NCBI RefSeq assembly: GCF_004341885.1
Contig: NZ_SLVX01000005.1
Coordinates: forward strand, 62,001 to 126,000
Direction: 5' to 3'
DNA: 64,000 nucleotides
DNA from: Shinella granuli
Lineage (GTDB): Bacteria; Pseudomonadota; Alphaproteobacteria; Rhizobiales; Rhizobiaceae
Shown: in pieces, positions 1-8,615 of the stretch
Layout: each line of letters begins with the position of its first letter
Position numbering within the stretch: the first letter of the stretch is position 1
The notes under the pieces: model-generated
Told to the model about the DNA's origin: nothing
The model's database searches: none
Seen by the model: only the letters and a program-made list of their open reading frames with translations
Position numbers and translations under genes: made by a program

Positions 1-313
1 CCGAAAGCGCCAGCGGCTCGAAGAAGACGTTGACGCCGGCATTGTTGACGAGCGCGTTCGGCCGGCCGATCTCGCCCGCTGCTGCAGCCACCGCCCGCGC
101 GATGGCGTCGGCATCGGTGATATCGGCCGCCGCATGGCCGATCCGGCCGCCGTCGGCACGAAGCCGCCCGGCTTCCGCAGCAAGCAGGTCGCCGTCGCGG
201 TCGATGAGGAAGAGGCTCGCCCCTTCGGCAAGGAAGCATTCGGCCATGGCAAGGCCGATGCCCTGCGCCGCGCCGGTGACGACGATCCGTTTTCCGTCAA
301 GACGTCCAGCCAT
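1..313 (-). CDS. SDR-family NAD(P)-dependent oxidoreductase, N-terminal part (runs off window)
   Basis: The first ~104 residues of a short-chain dehydrogenase are visible; the C-terminal part, including the catalytic YxxxK, lies outside the window. The nucleotide-binding signature TGAAQGIG follows a short beta strand (GKRIVVTG), and the later NNAG motif (LVNNAGVN) is typical of classical SDRs. A GGAG-like ribosome site sits about 8 nt before the ATG. It starts 11 nt after the galactonate dehydratase stop, so the two are probably cotranscribed. By context it could oxidise a sugar such as galactose or act on a galactonate-pathway intermediate; that is inference, since substrate residues are not in view. 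Confidence 0.85.
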   Translation of the reverse strand, partial: MAGRLDGKRIVVTGAAQGIGLAMAECFLAEGASLFLIDRDGDLLAAEAGRLRADGGRIGHAAADITDADAIARAVAAAAGEIGRPNALVNNAGVNVFFEPLALS

Positions 314-324
314 CTGCGTTCTCC

Positions 325-1473
325 TCACCACTCGGCCACGCTGCCGTCTTCATGACGCCAGACGGGATTGCGCCAGCGATGGCCTTCCTTCGCCCGCTCG
401 ATGACATAGGCCTCGTCCACCTCGATGCCGAGGCCCGGCCCCTGCGGGATCGACACGAAACCATCGGCGTAGTGGAACACCTCCTTGTTGGAGACGTAGT
501 CGAGGATGTCGTTGCCCGTGTTGTAGTGGATGCCGAGGCTCTGTTCCTGGATGAAGGCATTGTAGGAGACGGCGTCCACCTGCAGGCAGGCGGCCAGCGC
601 GATCGGACCCAGCGGGCAATGCGGCGCCAGCGCCACGTCATAGGCCTCCGCCATCGCCGCGATCTTGCGGCATTCCGTGATACCGCCGGCATGGGAAAGG
701 TCCGGCTGGAGAATGTCGACATAGCCGTCCGACAGCACCGACTTGAAGTCCCAGCGCGAATAGAGCCGTTCCCCGAGCGCGATCGGCGTCGAGCAATGGT
801 TGGCGATCTCCTTCAGCGCCTCACGGTTCTCCGACAGCACCGGCTCCTCGATGAACATCAGGTTGTAGGGCTGAAGTTCCCTGGCCAGTACCTTCGCCAT
901 CGGCCGGTGCACGCGGCCGTGGAAATCGACGCCGATGCCGACATGCGGGCCGATCGCCTCGCGGATGACGGCGATGGTCTCCACCGCCTTCTCCACCTTG
1001 TCCCAACTGTCGACGATCTGCATCTCCTCGCAGCCGTTGAGCTTGATCGCCTTGAAGCCGCGGGAAACGACCTCGCGGGCATTGTTGGCGACGTCGGATG
1101 GCCGGTCGCCGCCGATCCAGGAATAGACCTTGATCCGGTCGCGCACCTGGCCGCCGAGCAGGGCATGGACGGGTTGGCCATAGGCCTTGCCCTTGATGTC
1201 CCACAGCGCCTGGTCGATGCCGGCGAGCGCCGACATGTGCACGGCGCCGCCGCGATAGAAGCCGGCGCGGTACATGACCTGCCAATGATCCTCGATGAGC
1301 AGCGGGTTCTTGCCGATGAGGTAATCGGAGAGTTCGTGCACGGCCGCTTCCACCGTCAGCGCGCGGCCTTCCACGACAGGCTCGCCCCAGCCGACGATGC
1401 CCTCGTCCGTCTCCACCTTCAGGAACAGCCAGCGCGGCGGCACGATATAGGTCGTAAGCTTCGTGATCTTCAT
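325..1473 (-). CDS. dgoD: D-galactonate dehydratase
   Basis: Cytosolic enolase-superfamily (mandelate racemase type) enzyme that dehydrates D-galactonate to 2-keto-3-deoxy-D-galactonate. At 382 residues it has the length of Escherichia coli DgoD and matches it closely from MKITK at the start to WRHEDxSVAEW at the end, as I recall that sequence. Predicted Mg ligands and catalytic residues are in place at the same numbering: D183, H185 (DFHGRV), E209, E235, H285 (APHCPLGP) and E310. It lies between a FadR-type regulator and an SDR on the same strand, and back to back with an AraFGH-like importer, which suggests oxidative De Ley-Doudoroff use of galactose or galactonate. The kinase and aldolase of that route are not in the window. 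Confidence 0.92.
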   Translation of the reverse strand: MKITKLTTYIVPPRWLFLKVETDEGIVGWGEPVVEGRALTVEAAVHELSDYLIGKNPLLIEDHWQVMYRAGFYRGGAVHMSALAGIDQALWDIKGKAYGQPVHALLGGQVRDRIKVYSWIGGDRPSDVANNAREVVSRGFKAIKLNGCEEMQIVDSWDKVEKAVETIAVIREAIGPHVGIGVDFHGRVHRPMAKVLARELQPYNLMFIEEPVLSENREALKEIANHCSTPIALGERLYSRWDFKSVLSDGYVDILQPDLSHAGGITECRKIAAMAEAYDVALAPHCPLGPIALAACLQVDAVSYNAFIQEQSLGIHYNTGNDILDYVSNKEVFHYADGFVSIPQGPGLGIEVDEAYVIERAKEGHRWRNPVWRHEDGSVAEW

Positions 1474-1508
1474 GGACAGACTCGTCTGGGAACAGGAAAG
1501 GATATGGA

Positions 1509-2279
1509 TCAGGCGCCGGATGGCGCCGGATGGTTCTTGACGGCGATCGCGAGATCGCGCGCGGCCAGATCGAGCATCTGGAGCGAGCATTCGCGTGCCG
1601 CCGTCTTGTCGCGCAGGCGCAGCGCTTCCACGAGGCGCTTGTGGATCTCCACCGCCTCGTCGCAGGCCGCGGCCGCCTCGTTCGAGGCATGCAAGGAGAA
1701 TTCCAGCGCCGCCTGGATGATGCTGGCAAGCTGCATGAAGATCTGGTTGTGGCTGGCCTTCAGCAGCGCGGCATGGAAGGCGACGTCGGCCTGCGTGAAG
1801 GCTTCGAGATCGCCCGCCGCATCGCGCATGCGCTCCCAGGCCCGCTCGATTTCCGCGACGTCCTGCACGGTCGCGCGCTCGGCAGCGAATTCGGCGGCGA
1901 AGGGCTCGATGGCGCGGCGCGCATCGAGCACGCAGGTGAGCAGATCGAGCTCGAAGATGCGCGGGCCGATCCATTCCAGCACCTGCTGGTCGAGGATGTT
2001 CCACTCCTCCTTGGGGCAGACCACCGTGCCGACCCGCGAGCGACCGCGCACCAAACCCTTGGATTCGAGAATCTTCAGCGATTCGCGGATGACGGTGCGG
2101 CTGACTCCGTAGCGCAGGCAAAGCTCGTTTTCCGTCGGCAGGAAACCGCCGATGGGAAAGACGTCGGCGCAAATATCCGAGGCGATCGCCCGCGTGACAT
2201 TCTTCTGCACCCGGGGACGCCGCACGCCCCCCTCGCCATCGGGTCCGCCCGAGCGTTCGTCCTGTTCCTGCACGATCAT
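1509..2279 (-). CDS. GntR-family (FadR/FCD) transcriptional regulator, DgoR-like
   Basis: An N-terminal winged helix ([20 protein letters not shown], then [10 protein letters not shown]) is followed by an all-helical FCD ligand domain, about 256 residues in all. The start is uncertain. ATG at 2279 is preceded by GGTGGAGA, placing GGAG very close; ATG at 2291, 12 nt further out, is also possible. The gene is 35 nt upstream of dgoD on the same strand and divergent from the araF-like gene. FCD regulators beside galactonate dehydratase (DgoR in E. coli) repress their operon and respond to the sugar acid, so local control of both dgoD and the transporter is a reasonable inference. Confidence 0.88.
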   Translation of the reverse strand: MIVQEQDERSGGPDGEGGVRRPRVQKNVTRAIASDICADVFPIGGFLPTENELCLRYGVSRTVIRESLKILESKGLVRGRSRVGTVVCPKEEWNILDQQVLEWIGPRIFELDLLTCVLDARRAIEPFAAEFAAERATVQDVAEIERAWERMRDAAGDLEAFTQADVAFHAALLKASHNQIFMQLASIIQAALEFSLHASNEAAAACDEAVEIHKRLVEALRLRDKTAARECSLQMLDLAARDLAIAVKNHPAPSGA

Positions 2280-2360
2280 TCTCCACCCCATTCCGTCCGC
2301 GATGCATATCCGGTTTCGCACCCGATGGCGACGGCCGGTCTCGCCTTGTTGCGGCGCCAC

Positions 2361-2427
2361 TATCATACACTGATATTTCATTCATCATACAAAGGCAATT
2401 GACGAATATGATGAAAGACACTACACC
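2361..2427. promoter_or_regulatory. Divergent control region between the FadR-type regulator and araF, with operator-like repeats
   Basis: TTCATCATA (2381-2389) is repeated in inverted form as TATGATGAA (2407-2415). A second small inverted repeat, TATCA-N5-TGATA, lies at 2361-2375, and ATCATAC occurs twice 22 bp apart (2362-2368 and 2384-2390). A candidate promoter for araF is TTGACG (2399-2404), 17 nt, TACACC (2422-2427), which puts one operator arm in the spacer. The repeats are seen directly; assigning them to the adjacent GntR regulator is inference. Confidence 0.5.
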
Positions 2428-2466
2428 AAGGCCCACTGCAGGCGCAGTTAACTTGGGAGAGAGACA

Positions 2467-3450
2467 ATGGGCTTTATCAAAGCAGCCATCCTGGCTGGCA
2501 CCGTCGCCGTATTCGCCGCAACCTCCGCCTATGCTGCCGACGTGAAGATCGGCTTCATCGTGAAGCAGCCGGAAGAACCTTGGTTCCAGGACGAATGGAA
2601 GTTCGCCGACATCGCGGCGCAGGAGAAGGGCTTCACCCTCGTCAAGATCGGCGCCGAGGACGGCGAGAAGGTCCAGTCGGCCATCGACAATCTCGGCGCG
2701 CAGGGCGCCCAGGGCTTCATCATCTGCACGCCCGACGTGAAACTCGGTCCCGGCATCGTCGCCAAGGCCGCCGCCAACGACCTCAAGCTGATGACCGTCG
2801 ACGACCGCCTGGTCAACGCGGATGGCAGCCCGATCGAGGACGTGCCGCATATGGGCATCTCGGCCACCAAGATCGGCGAGGCCGTCGGCGAGACGATCGT
2901 CGAGGAGATCAAGAAGCGCGGCTGGGACATGAAGGACGTCGGCGCGATCCGCGTCTCCTACGACCAGCTGCCGACCGCCGTCGATCGCGTCGAAGGTGCG
3001 CTCTCGGTGCTGAAGGCCGCCGGCTTCCCGGAAGCCAACATCTTCGACGCCCCGCAGGCCAAGACCGACACGGAAGCGGCGCTCAACGCCTCCACCGTCG
3101 TGCTCAACAAGAATGCCGGCATCAAGCACTGGGTCGCCGTCGGCCTCAATGACGAAGCCGTGCTCGGCGCGGTGCGCGCCACCGAAAGCGTCGGCATTGC
3201 CGCCGACAGCATGATCGGCGTCGGCATCGGCGGCGCGGATTCGGCGATCAACGAGTTCAAGAAGCCCGCGGCCACCGGCTTCTTCGGCACCGTGATCATC
3301 TCGCCGAAGCGCCACGGCTACGAGACCGCGCTCAACATGTTCGAGTGGGTCGCCAACGGCAAGGAGCCGGAAAAGCTGATCCTGACCGCCGGCCAGGTCG
3401 CACTGCGCGACAATTACGAGCAGGTTCGCAAGGACCTCGGCATCGAATAA
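2467..3450 (+). CDS. araF: Periplasmic sugar-binding protein of an ABC importer, AraF-like
   Basis: Binds L-arabinose or a related sugar such as D-galactose in the periplasm and delivers it to the AraG/AraH transporter. A Sec signal peptide is clear (Lys5, hydrophobic stretch, AYA cleavage after residue 23). The mature start, [20 protein letters not shown], is nearly the E. coli AraF sequence, and ICTPDVKLG and the C-terminal half also fit; 327 residues is the expected size. GGGAGA precedes the ATG. The next two genes encode the matching ATPase and permease after a hairpin. E. coli AraF also accepts D-galactose, and the adjacent dgoD makes galactose a real alternative substrate. Confidence 0.88.
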   Translation: MGFIKAAILAGTVAVFAATSAYAADVKIGFIVKQPEEPWFQDEWKFADIAAQEKGFTLVKIGAEDGEKVQSAIDNLGAQGAQGFIICTPDVKLGPGIVAKAAANDLKLMTVDDRLVNADGSPIEDVPHMGISATKIGEAVGETIVEEIKKRGWDMKDVGAIRVSYDQLPTAVDRVEGALSVLKAAGFPEANIFDAPQAKTDTEAALNASTVVLNKNAGIKHWVAVGLNDEAVLGAVRATESVGIAADSMIGVGIGGADSAINEFKKPAATGFFGTVIISPKRHGYETALNMFEWVANGKEPEKLILTAGQVALRDNYEQVRKDLGIE

Positions 3451-3504
3451 TCATCCTCCCAGGATGATGTCAGCCCGGCGGCGCTCCGCCGCCGGGCCTC
3501 TTTT
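3450..3504 (+). terminator. Two hairpins between the binding-protein and ATPase genes (attenuator)
   Basis: The first is a perfect stem ATCATCCT-ccc-AGGATGAT (3450-3468) overlapping the araF stop codon. The second is an 11-bp GC stem, GCCCGGCGGCG-ctc-CGCCGCCGGGC (3473-3497), followed by CTCTTTT, the form of a Rho-independent terminator. In binding-protein operons such structures usually stabilise the upstream message and let only part of the transcription through to the membrane components. Confidence 0.8.
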
Positions 3505-3516
3505 CGGGGCGGAGAG

Positions 3517-5049
3517 ATGCAGGACTTCCTTCAATTCAAGGCGATATCCAAGGGATATCCCGGCGTGCAGGCGCTCGCCGACGTTTCCTTCTCGGTGAAG
3601 AAGGGCGCGGTGCACGGCCTGATGGGTGAAAACGGCGCGGGCAAGTCGACCCTCATCCGCGTGCTCTCGGGCGACCAGTCCGCCGATACCGGCGAAATCC
3701 TGATCGACGGCAAGGCGCAGAACTATCGCTCGGTGCGCGACGCCTTCGAGGCCGGCGTCATCGTCATCCACCAGGAATTGCAGCTCGTGCCCGAGCTGAC
3801 GGTCGCCGAGAACCTCTGGCTCGGCCGCTTCCCCGGCAAGGCCGGCGTCATCGACCGCACGCGCCTCGTCGGCGTGGTGAAGCAGAAGCTCAAGGATATC
3901 GGCATCGACATCGATCCGGCCGCCAAGGTCGCCTCGTTGTCGATCGGCGAGCGCCAGATGGTCGAGATCGCCAAGGCCGTGATGGCCGATGCGCGCGTCA
4001 TCGCCCTCGACGAGCCGACCTCCTCGCTCTCCTCGCGCGAAAGCGAAATCCTTTTCGCGCTGATCGATCGCCTGCGCGCCGAAGGCAAGATCATCCTCTA
4101 CGTCTCGCACCGCCTCGACGAGATTTTTCGCCTGTGCGACAGTCTCACCGTATTGCGCGACGGCAAGCTTGCCGCCCACCATCCTGATATATCCAAGGTG
4201 ACGCGCGATCAGATCATCTCCGAAATGGTCGGCCGCGAGATCGCCAATATCTGGGGTTTCCGCCCCCGCGAGCGCGGCGCCGTGCGGCTGGAGGTGAAGG
4301 ACCTCGCCGGCCGCAAGCTGCGCACTCCGATCAGCTTTTCCGTGCGACAGGGCGAGATTCTCGGTTTCTTCGGCCTCATCGGCGCCGGCCGCAGCGAGAT
4401 GGCGCGCCTTGTCTACGGCGCGGACAGCCGCTCGCAGGGCACGGTGAGCGTGGACGGCAAGGCCGTCGCGCCGGACAGCCCGCCGCAATCGATCCGCTCC
4501 GGCATCGTGCTCTGCCCGGAGGACCGCAAGTTCGACGGCATCGTGCAGGGTCGCAACATCGAGGAGAACATGGCGATCTCCTCGCGCCGGCATTTCTCCC
4601 CCTTCGGCATCCTCCAGCCGAAGAAGGAGGCCGAGCTTGCCGACCGCTTCATCGCCAGGCTGCGCGTGCGCACGCCCTCGCGCAAGCAGGAGATCGTCAA
4701 CCTCTCGGGTGGCAACCAGCAGAAGGTCATTCTCGGCCGGTGGCTGTCCGAGCAGGGCGTCAAGGTCCTCATCATCGACGAGCCGACGCGCGGCATCGAT
4801 GTCGGCGCCAAGTCGGAAATCTACGAGATCCTCTATGAGCTCGCCGGCCAGGGCATGGCGATCGTCGTCATCTCCAGCGAACTGCCCGAGGTGATGGGCA
4901 TCACAGACCGCATCATGGTCATGTGCGAAGGCCGGGTCGCTGCGGATATCGAGCGGGCCGATTTCGACGAGCGCCGCATCCTCGCCGCTGCCCTTCCCGA
5001 TGTAGCCAATGCCAGCGAACTCTCCAACCAGCAGGTCAAGTCCCGATGA
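3517..5049 (+). CDS. araG: Sugar ABC importer ATPase with two nucleotide-binding domains, AraG-like
   Basis: Energises sugar uptake on the cytoplasmic face of the membrane. The first domain has an intact Walker A (GENGAGKST, residues 37-45), the signature LSIGERQM and Walker B VIALDEPTSSLS. The second has the degenerate Walker A GLIGAGRSE seen across the RbsA/AraG/XylG class, an LSGGNQQKV signature and VLIIDEPTRGID. Total length 510 aa is normal (E. coli AraG 504). The start ATG follows GGCGGAGAG. Its stop overlaps the permease start by 4 nt (ATGA), implying translational coupling. Confidence 0.93.
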   Translation: MQDFLQFKAISKGYPGVQALADVSFSVKKGAVHGLMGENGAGKSTLIRVLSGDQSADTGEILIDGKAQNYRSVRDAFEAGVIVIHQELQLVPELTVAENLWLGRFPGKAGVIDRTRLVGVVKQKLKDIGIDIDPAAKVASLSIGERQMVEIAKAVMADARVIALDEPTSSLSSRESEILFALIDRLRAEGKIILYVSHRLDEIFRLCDSLTVLRDGKLAAHHPDISKVTRDQIISEMVGREIANIWGFRPRERGAVRLEVKDLAGRKLRTPISFSVRQGEILGFFGLIGAGRSEMARLVYGADSRSQGTVSVDGKAVAPDSPPQSIRSGIVLCPEDRKFDGIVQGRNIEENMAISSRRHFSPFGILQPKKEAELADRFIARLRVRTPSRKQEIVNLSGGNQQKVILGRWLSEQGVKVLIIDEPTRGIDVGAKSEIYEILYELAGQGMAIVVISSELPEVMGITDRIMVMCEGRVAADIERADFDERRILAAALPDVANASELSNQQVKSR

Positions 5050-5996
5050 CGTCCTTGAAAAAACTCCTCCTCGGCGAACAGGGTCTGGTCGTCATCTTCG
5101 CCGTCGCCTTCGCCATCGTGGCCCTGACGGTGCCCAACTTCCTGACCGAGCGCAACATGCTCGGCCTGCTGCAGTCGGTCGTCACCATCGGCATCGTCGC
5201 CTGCACCATGATGTTCTGCCTCGCCTCGCGTGACTTCGACCTGTCGGTCGGCTCCACCGTCGCCTTTTCCGGCATGGTCGCCGTCATGGCCTCGAACGCC
5301 TCGGGCTCGATCCTCGTCGGCCTTGTCGCGGCGCTGATCTGCGGCGGCGCCGTCGGCCTCGTCAATGGCGTGGTGATCGCCCGCTTCCGCATCAATGCGC
5401 TGATCACGACGCTCGCCACCATGCAGATCGTGCGCGGCTTCGCGCTGATCGCCTCGGACGGCCGCGCCGTCGGCATCAACGATCCCGGCTTCTACCAGCT
5501 CGCCTTGTCGAAATTCCTCGGCATCCCGACGCCGATCTGGGTCATGGTCGTCTTCTTCATCGTCTTCGGCTTCGTGCTGAACCGCACCGTCTTCGGCAAG
5601 AACACGCTGGCGATCGGCGGCAATCCGGAAGCCTCGCGCCTTGCCGGCGTCAATGTCTCGAACATGCGCATCTGGATCTTCACGCTGCAGGGCCTCGTCT
5701 GCGCCGTCGCCGGCGTGCTGCTGGCCTCGCGCATCACCTCCGGCCAGCCGAATGCCGCGACGGGCCTCGAACTCTCGGTCATCTCGGCCTGCGTGCTTGG
5801 CGGCGTGTCGCTGGCCGGCGGGCGCGCGGCCATGACGGGCGTCATCGTCGGCGTGCTCATCATGGGCATCGCCGAGAACGTCATGAACCTCCTCAACATC
5901 CAGGCCTTCTACCAATATGTCGTGCGCGGCCTGATCCTGCTGCTCGCCGTGCTGCTCGACAACCTGCGCTCGGCCGCGGCCGGCCGGCGCACCTAG
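5046..5996 (+). CDS. araH: Sugar ABC importer permease, AraH-like
   Basis: Integral inner-membrane permease of the RbsC/AraH/XylH class, 316 aa. It shows the expected run of hydrophobic segments, beginning with LVVIFAVAFAIVALTVPNFL, the family motif ASRDFDLSVGS near residue 60, and the EAS-type cytoplasmic loop (GNPEASRLAGVN). The start is the ATG overlapping the araG stop. Together with the two preceding genes it forms a complete importer. Sugar specificity cannot be read from the permease. Confidence 0.92.
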   Translation: MTSLKKLLLGEQGLVVIFAVAFAIVALTVPNFLTERNMLGLLQSVVTIGIVACTMMFCLASRDFDLSVGSTVAFSGMVAVMASNASGSILVGLVAALICGGAVGLVNGVVIARFRINALITTLATMQIVRGFALIASDGRAVGINDPGFYQLALSKFLGIPTPIWVMVVFFIVFGFVLNRTVFGKNTLAIGGNPEASRLAGVNVSNMRIWIFTLQGLVCAVAGVLLASRITSGQPNAATGLELSVISACVLGGVSLAGGRAAMTGVIVGVLIMGIAENVMNLLNIQAFYQYVVRGLILLLAVLLDNLRSAAAGRRT

Positions 5997-6059
5997 GCGG
6001 TCCCCAGCCAGGCAGCAACGCCAAGGCCGCCCCTTGCATGTCACCGAAGCAGGTTCGGT

Positions 6060-6078
6060 CGGGATCGAGCAGATCCCG
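6060..6078 (+). terminator. Possible terminator after the AraFGH-type operon
   Basis: CGGGATC-gagca-GATCCCG forms a 7-bp stem 60 nt after the araH stop. No T-run follows, so this is a weak call. The rest of 5997-6191 holds no convincing gene; a TTGACT hexamer at 6132-6137 could be the -35 of the next gene. Confidence 0.35.
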
Positions 6079-6191
6079 GCCGTCCTTGCCGTCCGGCCGC
6101 GTGAAAGACCCAGTTTTGGGCAGCGCGCATATTGACTTTGCCCGGCTTGTCGCTTTCCATGAAGACTTGCTAATTTCGGGTGGACACGGCC

Positions 6192-6386
6192 ATGACCAGG
6201 TTCGTAATAGCAAGGTGGACTTCCCTCGCGGCTCTCCTGTCGACGGCTGTTTTACTGAGCGGCTGCGAGACGAGTGCGGGTAAACCCACGGTCTGTACGG
6301 TCAAGGGCAAGCCGGCGCCGTGCAAAGTCGCCAAGAAGACGCAGATGGATACGTCGAGCGCCACGCGCGGGGCCAGGAATTATTGA
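6192..6386 (+). CDS. Small putative lipoprotein
   Basis: A 64-residue protein with a basic N-terminus, a hydrophobic segment (LAALLSTAVL) and a lipobox, LLSGC, about 25 residues in, so it is predicted to be lipid-modified and anchored to an envelope membrane. The remaining ~40 residues are Lys- and Thr-rich with two more cysteines (VCTVKGKPAPCKV) that could pair. No family is recognised. ATG at 6192 is preferred over a GTG four codons upstream. The stop overlaps the possible TTG start of the following heparinase-like gene. Confidence 0.6.
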   Translation: MTRFVIARWTSLAALLSTAVLLSGCETSAGKPTVCTVKGKPAPCKVAKKTQMDTSSATRGARNY

Positions 6387-8059
6387 TCCTATCCCTTGAT
6401 GCGGGACAGATCCGGTCTTCGGCCCGGTCATCCGCTGCCGGCAGGCGCTATGCCGAGGCGGTCCTGCGGGTCGCCGGGGATATCCACGCCTCTCCCCTGC
6501 TTGAACTGGAGCGGGAGGACGGACGCGACGTCATCCTTCCGACAAGCCGCAAGCTGTTCGACCGTGTCGCGACGCTGGCCGTCGCCGATTGCCTGGTCGG
6601 CGGCAGCGCCTTTCGCCGGCGGGCGATCCGAGAGCTGCTGAACGCCGCCGCCTTTGCCGACTGGAATCCTGCGCATTTCCTCGACACCGCCGAGATGACG
6701 GCCGGCATGGCGCTCGGCCTTTGCTGGACCCGCCCGCTGCTGACCCGCACCGAACACGACACGATCGTCACGGCAATTGTCGAAAAGGGGCTTTCTCCCG
6801 GCCTTGCCGCCGCCGCGGCCGGGGCGCCTTGGATGACGGTCTGCAACAACTGGAACATCGTCTGCTGCACCGGCATGATCGCCGGCGCCGCCGCGATGGA
6901 CGACATCGACAAGGCTCTCTCACGGGATGCCCTGGCATGCTTCCTGCCGGCGTTGCAGCACGGGCTTTCCGCCTTCGGCACCGATGGTGGCTATGGAGAA
7001 GGTCCGGACTATTGGGAATATGCCACCCGCTACGCCGTACTCGCCCACGCCCTCCTCGACGGTCTCGGACTTGCAGTGGTTGTGCCAGCCGCGCTCGCGC
7101 GCACCTGGCGATACGGCCGCGATCTCACCGGCCCGAGCGGCCGGGTGTTCAATTTCGGCGACGCGACGGAGCGGCCGCGCCGCGCGCCCGTGCTCGGCTG
7201 GCTCGCCCACATCGCGGGCGACCCGGATGCCATGGCCTGGCAGCACGCCGCGCCCGGCGACCCGCACCCTTTCGACCTCCTGTGGTGCGCGCCGGAGACG
7301 GAGCCCCTGCCCAACGACGACGCACTCTCGGCCTATGAACCGGCGGGCCTTGCCGTACTGCGCGCCGGCACGACCTGGCTGGTGCTGAAAGGCGGGCGCA
7401 ACGACGTCAACCACGCCCATCTCGACCTCGGCACCTTCGTGCTGGAAATGGCCGGCCGGCGTTTCGTCAGCGAACTCGGCCGGGAAAACTACGCCCTCCC
7501 CGGCTATTTCGAGCCCGAGCGGCGGTTCGGCTATTTTCGCACGCAGGCCGCGGCCCACAGCACCTTGCTGATCGATGGCACGCCGCAGTCGACCGCGGCC
7601 TTCGCACGGCTCCTCGGCACGGGACGGGAAGCTGGCCGTCGCTTTGCCGCCTATGCGATCGGCGATGACGGATGGCCGATCGGCTGGCGTCGCGGCGTCG
7701 TTCTTGAGGACCCGGGCACCGTCTTCATCGTCGATGAACTGGAGCAGGAGGGCGCTGCCACCCCGGCAAGCACCTGGCAGGCCTACACGGAAGCCTCGGC
7801 AGCGCTCGACGGCCCCCGTGCCCTGCTCACCCTCGACGGCGCGGACGTGGCGGCGGAGATCCTGGCGCCGGCCGGTCTCGGCTGGTCGTTCGAGCCCGCC
7901 CCTTCCCCCGCCGGCGAAAGCAGCAATGCCGCCTTCGGCCGGCTGTTCTTCGCCGTGCCCGCGGCCGCCGGAACGCAATCCGTCATTGTCCGGTTCGCCG
8001 CCGGCCGGTCTTCGCAATGGCATCCCTCCGCCATGGCCGACTGGCCGCTCGACGCCTGA
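6383..8059 (+). CDS. Heparinase II/III-like protein
   Basis: About 558 residues. The C-terminal half carries the heparinase II/III beta-sandwich signature NHAHLDLGTFVLEMAG, with SELGRENYALPGYF and a later AAAHSTLLIDG segment. The N-terminal half is helical and Ala/Leu-rich, as expected of the alpha/alpha-toroid, and contains NNWNIVC and DGGYGEGPDYWEY, which match toroid motifs of this family. Members cleave uronic-acid polysaccharides by elimination; the substrate here is unknown. There is no in-frame ATG near the domain start. A TTG at 6383 overlapping the lipoprotein stop, with AGGA upstream, is the best start I can find, and no signal peptide is visible. A polysaccharide gene cluster follows. 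Confidence 0.8.
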   Translation: MILSLDAGQIRSSARSSAAGRRYAEAVLRVAGDIHASPLLELEREDGRDVILPTSRKLFDRVATLAVADCLVGGSAFRRRAIRELLNAAAFADWNPAHFLDTAEMTAGMALGLCWTRPLLTRTEHDTIVTAIVEKGLSPGLAAAAAGAPWMTVCNNWNIVCCTGMIAGAAAMDDIDKALSRDALACFLPALQHGLSAFGTDGGYGEGPDYWEYATRYAVLAHALLDGLGLAVVVPAALARTWRYGRDLTGPSGRVFNFGDATERPRRAPVLGWLAHIAGDPDAMAWQHAAPGDPHPFDLLWCAPETEPLPNDDALSAYEPAGLAVLRAGTTWLVLKGGRNDVNHAHLDLGTFVLEMAGRRFVSELGRENYALPGYFEPERRFGYFRTQAAAHSTLLIDGTPQSTAAFARLLGTGREAGRRFAAYAIGDDGWPIGWRRGVVLEDPGTVFIVDELEQEGAATPASTWQAYTEASAALDGPRALLTLDGADVAAEILAPAGLGWSFEPAPSPAGESSNAAFGRLFFAVPAAAGTQSVIVRFAAGRSSQWHPSAMADWPLDA

Positions 8060-8093
8060 TCCCTCGCCCCCCGCATTTTCCGCCTGCCCTTCG

Positions 8094-8122
8094 TTGACAG
8101 CGTGCAATCCCGGCAATAGCCT
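8094..8122 (+). promoter_or_regulatory. Candidate sigma-70 promoter for the glycosyltransferase cluster
   Basis: A consensus -35 TTGACA (8094-8099) is followed at 17 nt by TAGCCT (8117-8122). It is about 50 nt upstream of the ATG at 8175, which has a strong GGGGGAGG ribosome site at 8163-8170. The -10 is only a partial match. Confidence 0.45.
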
Positions 8123-8174
8123 TGATCCATCGGCGCTTTCAGGCCCGCCCCGGCGGGATCGAGGGGGAGGCGAA

Positions 8175-8615
8175 ATGGGGATCTTCGGCTGGTTGCCGCA
8201 CCGCGGCCCTAAGCCCGCCACACCGGACGACGCGCCGGAGCAAACCCTCGCCATCTACGCCTCTCAGCCCGCGCAGACCGCGATCATCGTCACGCTCATC
8301 GGCATCGAGGCCGAGCAGATTGACGAGATCATCGACGTGACCGCCCGCCGCTTCGGCAAGAAGCACAAGATCGTCTATCTCACCGACAGCCTCGACTTCA
8401 TGCGGTTCCGAGACAGGAACGCCATCTTCGAATACTTGCCCTCCGCTCTCGAACAGAAGCTGCATGCCGCCGAGATCTGCTGGAACGCCTATCTCGCCAG
8501 GCGCTGGCGCCTCCTGCTGTCGAAATGGCAGCCGGTGCATGTCATCAGCTACGGCCGGAACATCGACGCCTTCCTTGCCGCAGCGCCCCCGATGACGGTG
8601 CGGACCGATCGATGA
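8175..8615 (+). CDS. Small protein of unknown function at the head of a glycosyltransferase cluster
   Basis: 146 residues, no signal peptide or membrane segment. After a Pro-rich N-terminus it has an alternating alpha/beta pattern (TAIIVTLIGIEAEQIDEII, KKHKIVYLTDSLDFM) and a basic, Trp-rich C-terminal half (CWNAYLARRWRLLLSKWQP, then VHVISYGRN). The strand-loop-helix character resembles part of a nucleotide-sugar-binding fold, but I do not recognise a family. Its stop overlaps the next start (ATGA), so it is probably made together with the large glycosyltransferase and may be a partner or accessory of it. Confidence 0.7.
   Translation: MGIFGWLPHRGPKPATPDDAPEQTLAIYASQPAQTAIIVTLIGIEAEQIDEIIDVTARRFGKKHKIVYLTDSLDFMRFRDRNAIFEYLPSALEQKLHAAEICWNAYLARRWRLLLSKWQPVHVISYGRNIDAFLAAAPPMTVRTDR

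Noticed and set aside
1474-3315. Read-through open frame that would extend dgoD upstream across the regulator and araF
   Set aside because: DgoD homology starts at the ATG at 1473; upstream residues are antisense to the GntR and AraF-like genes.
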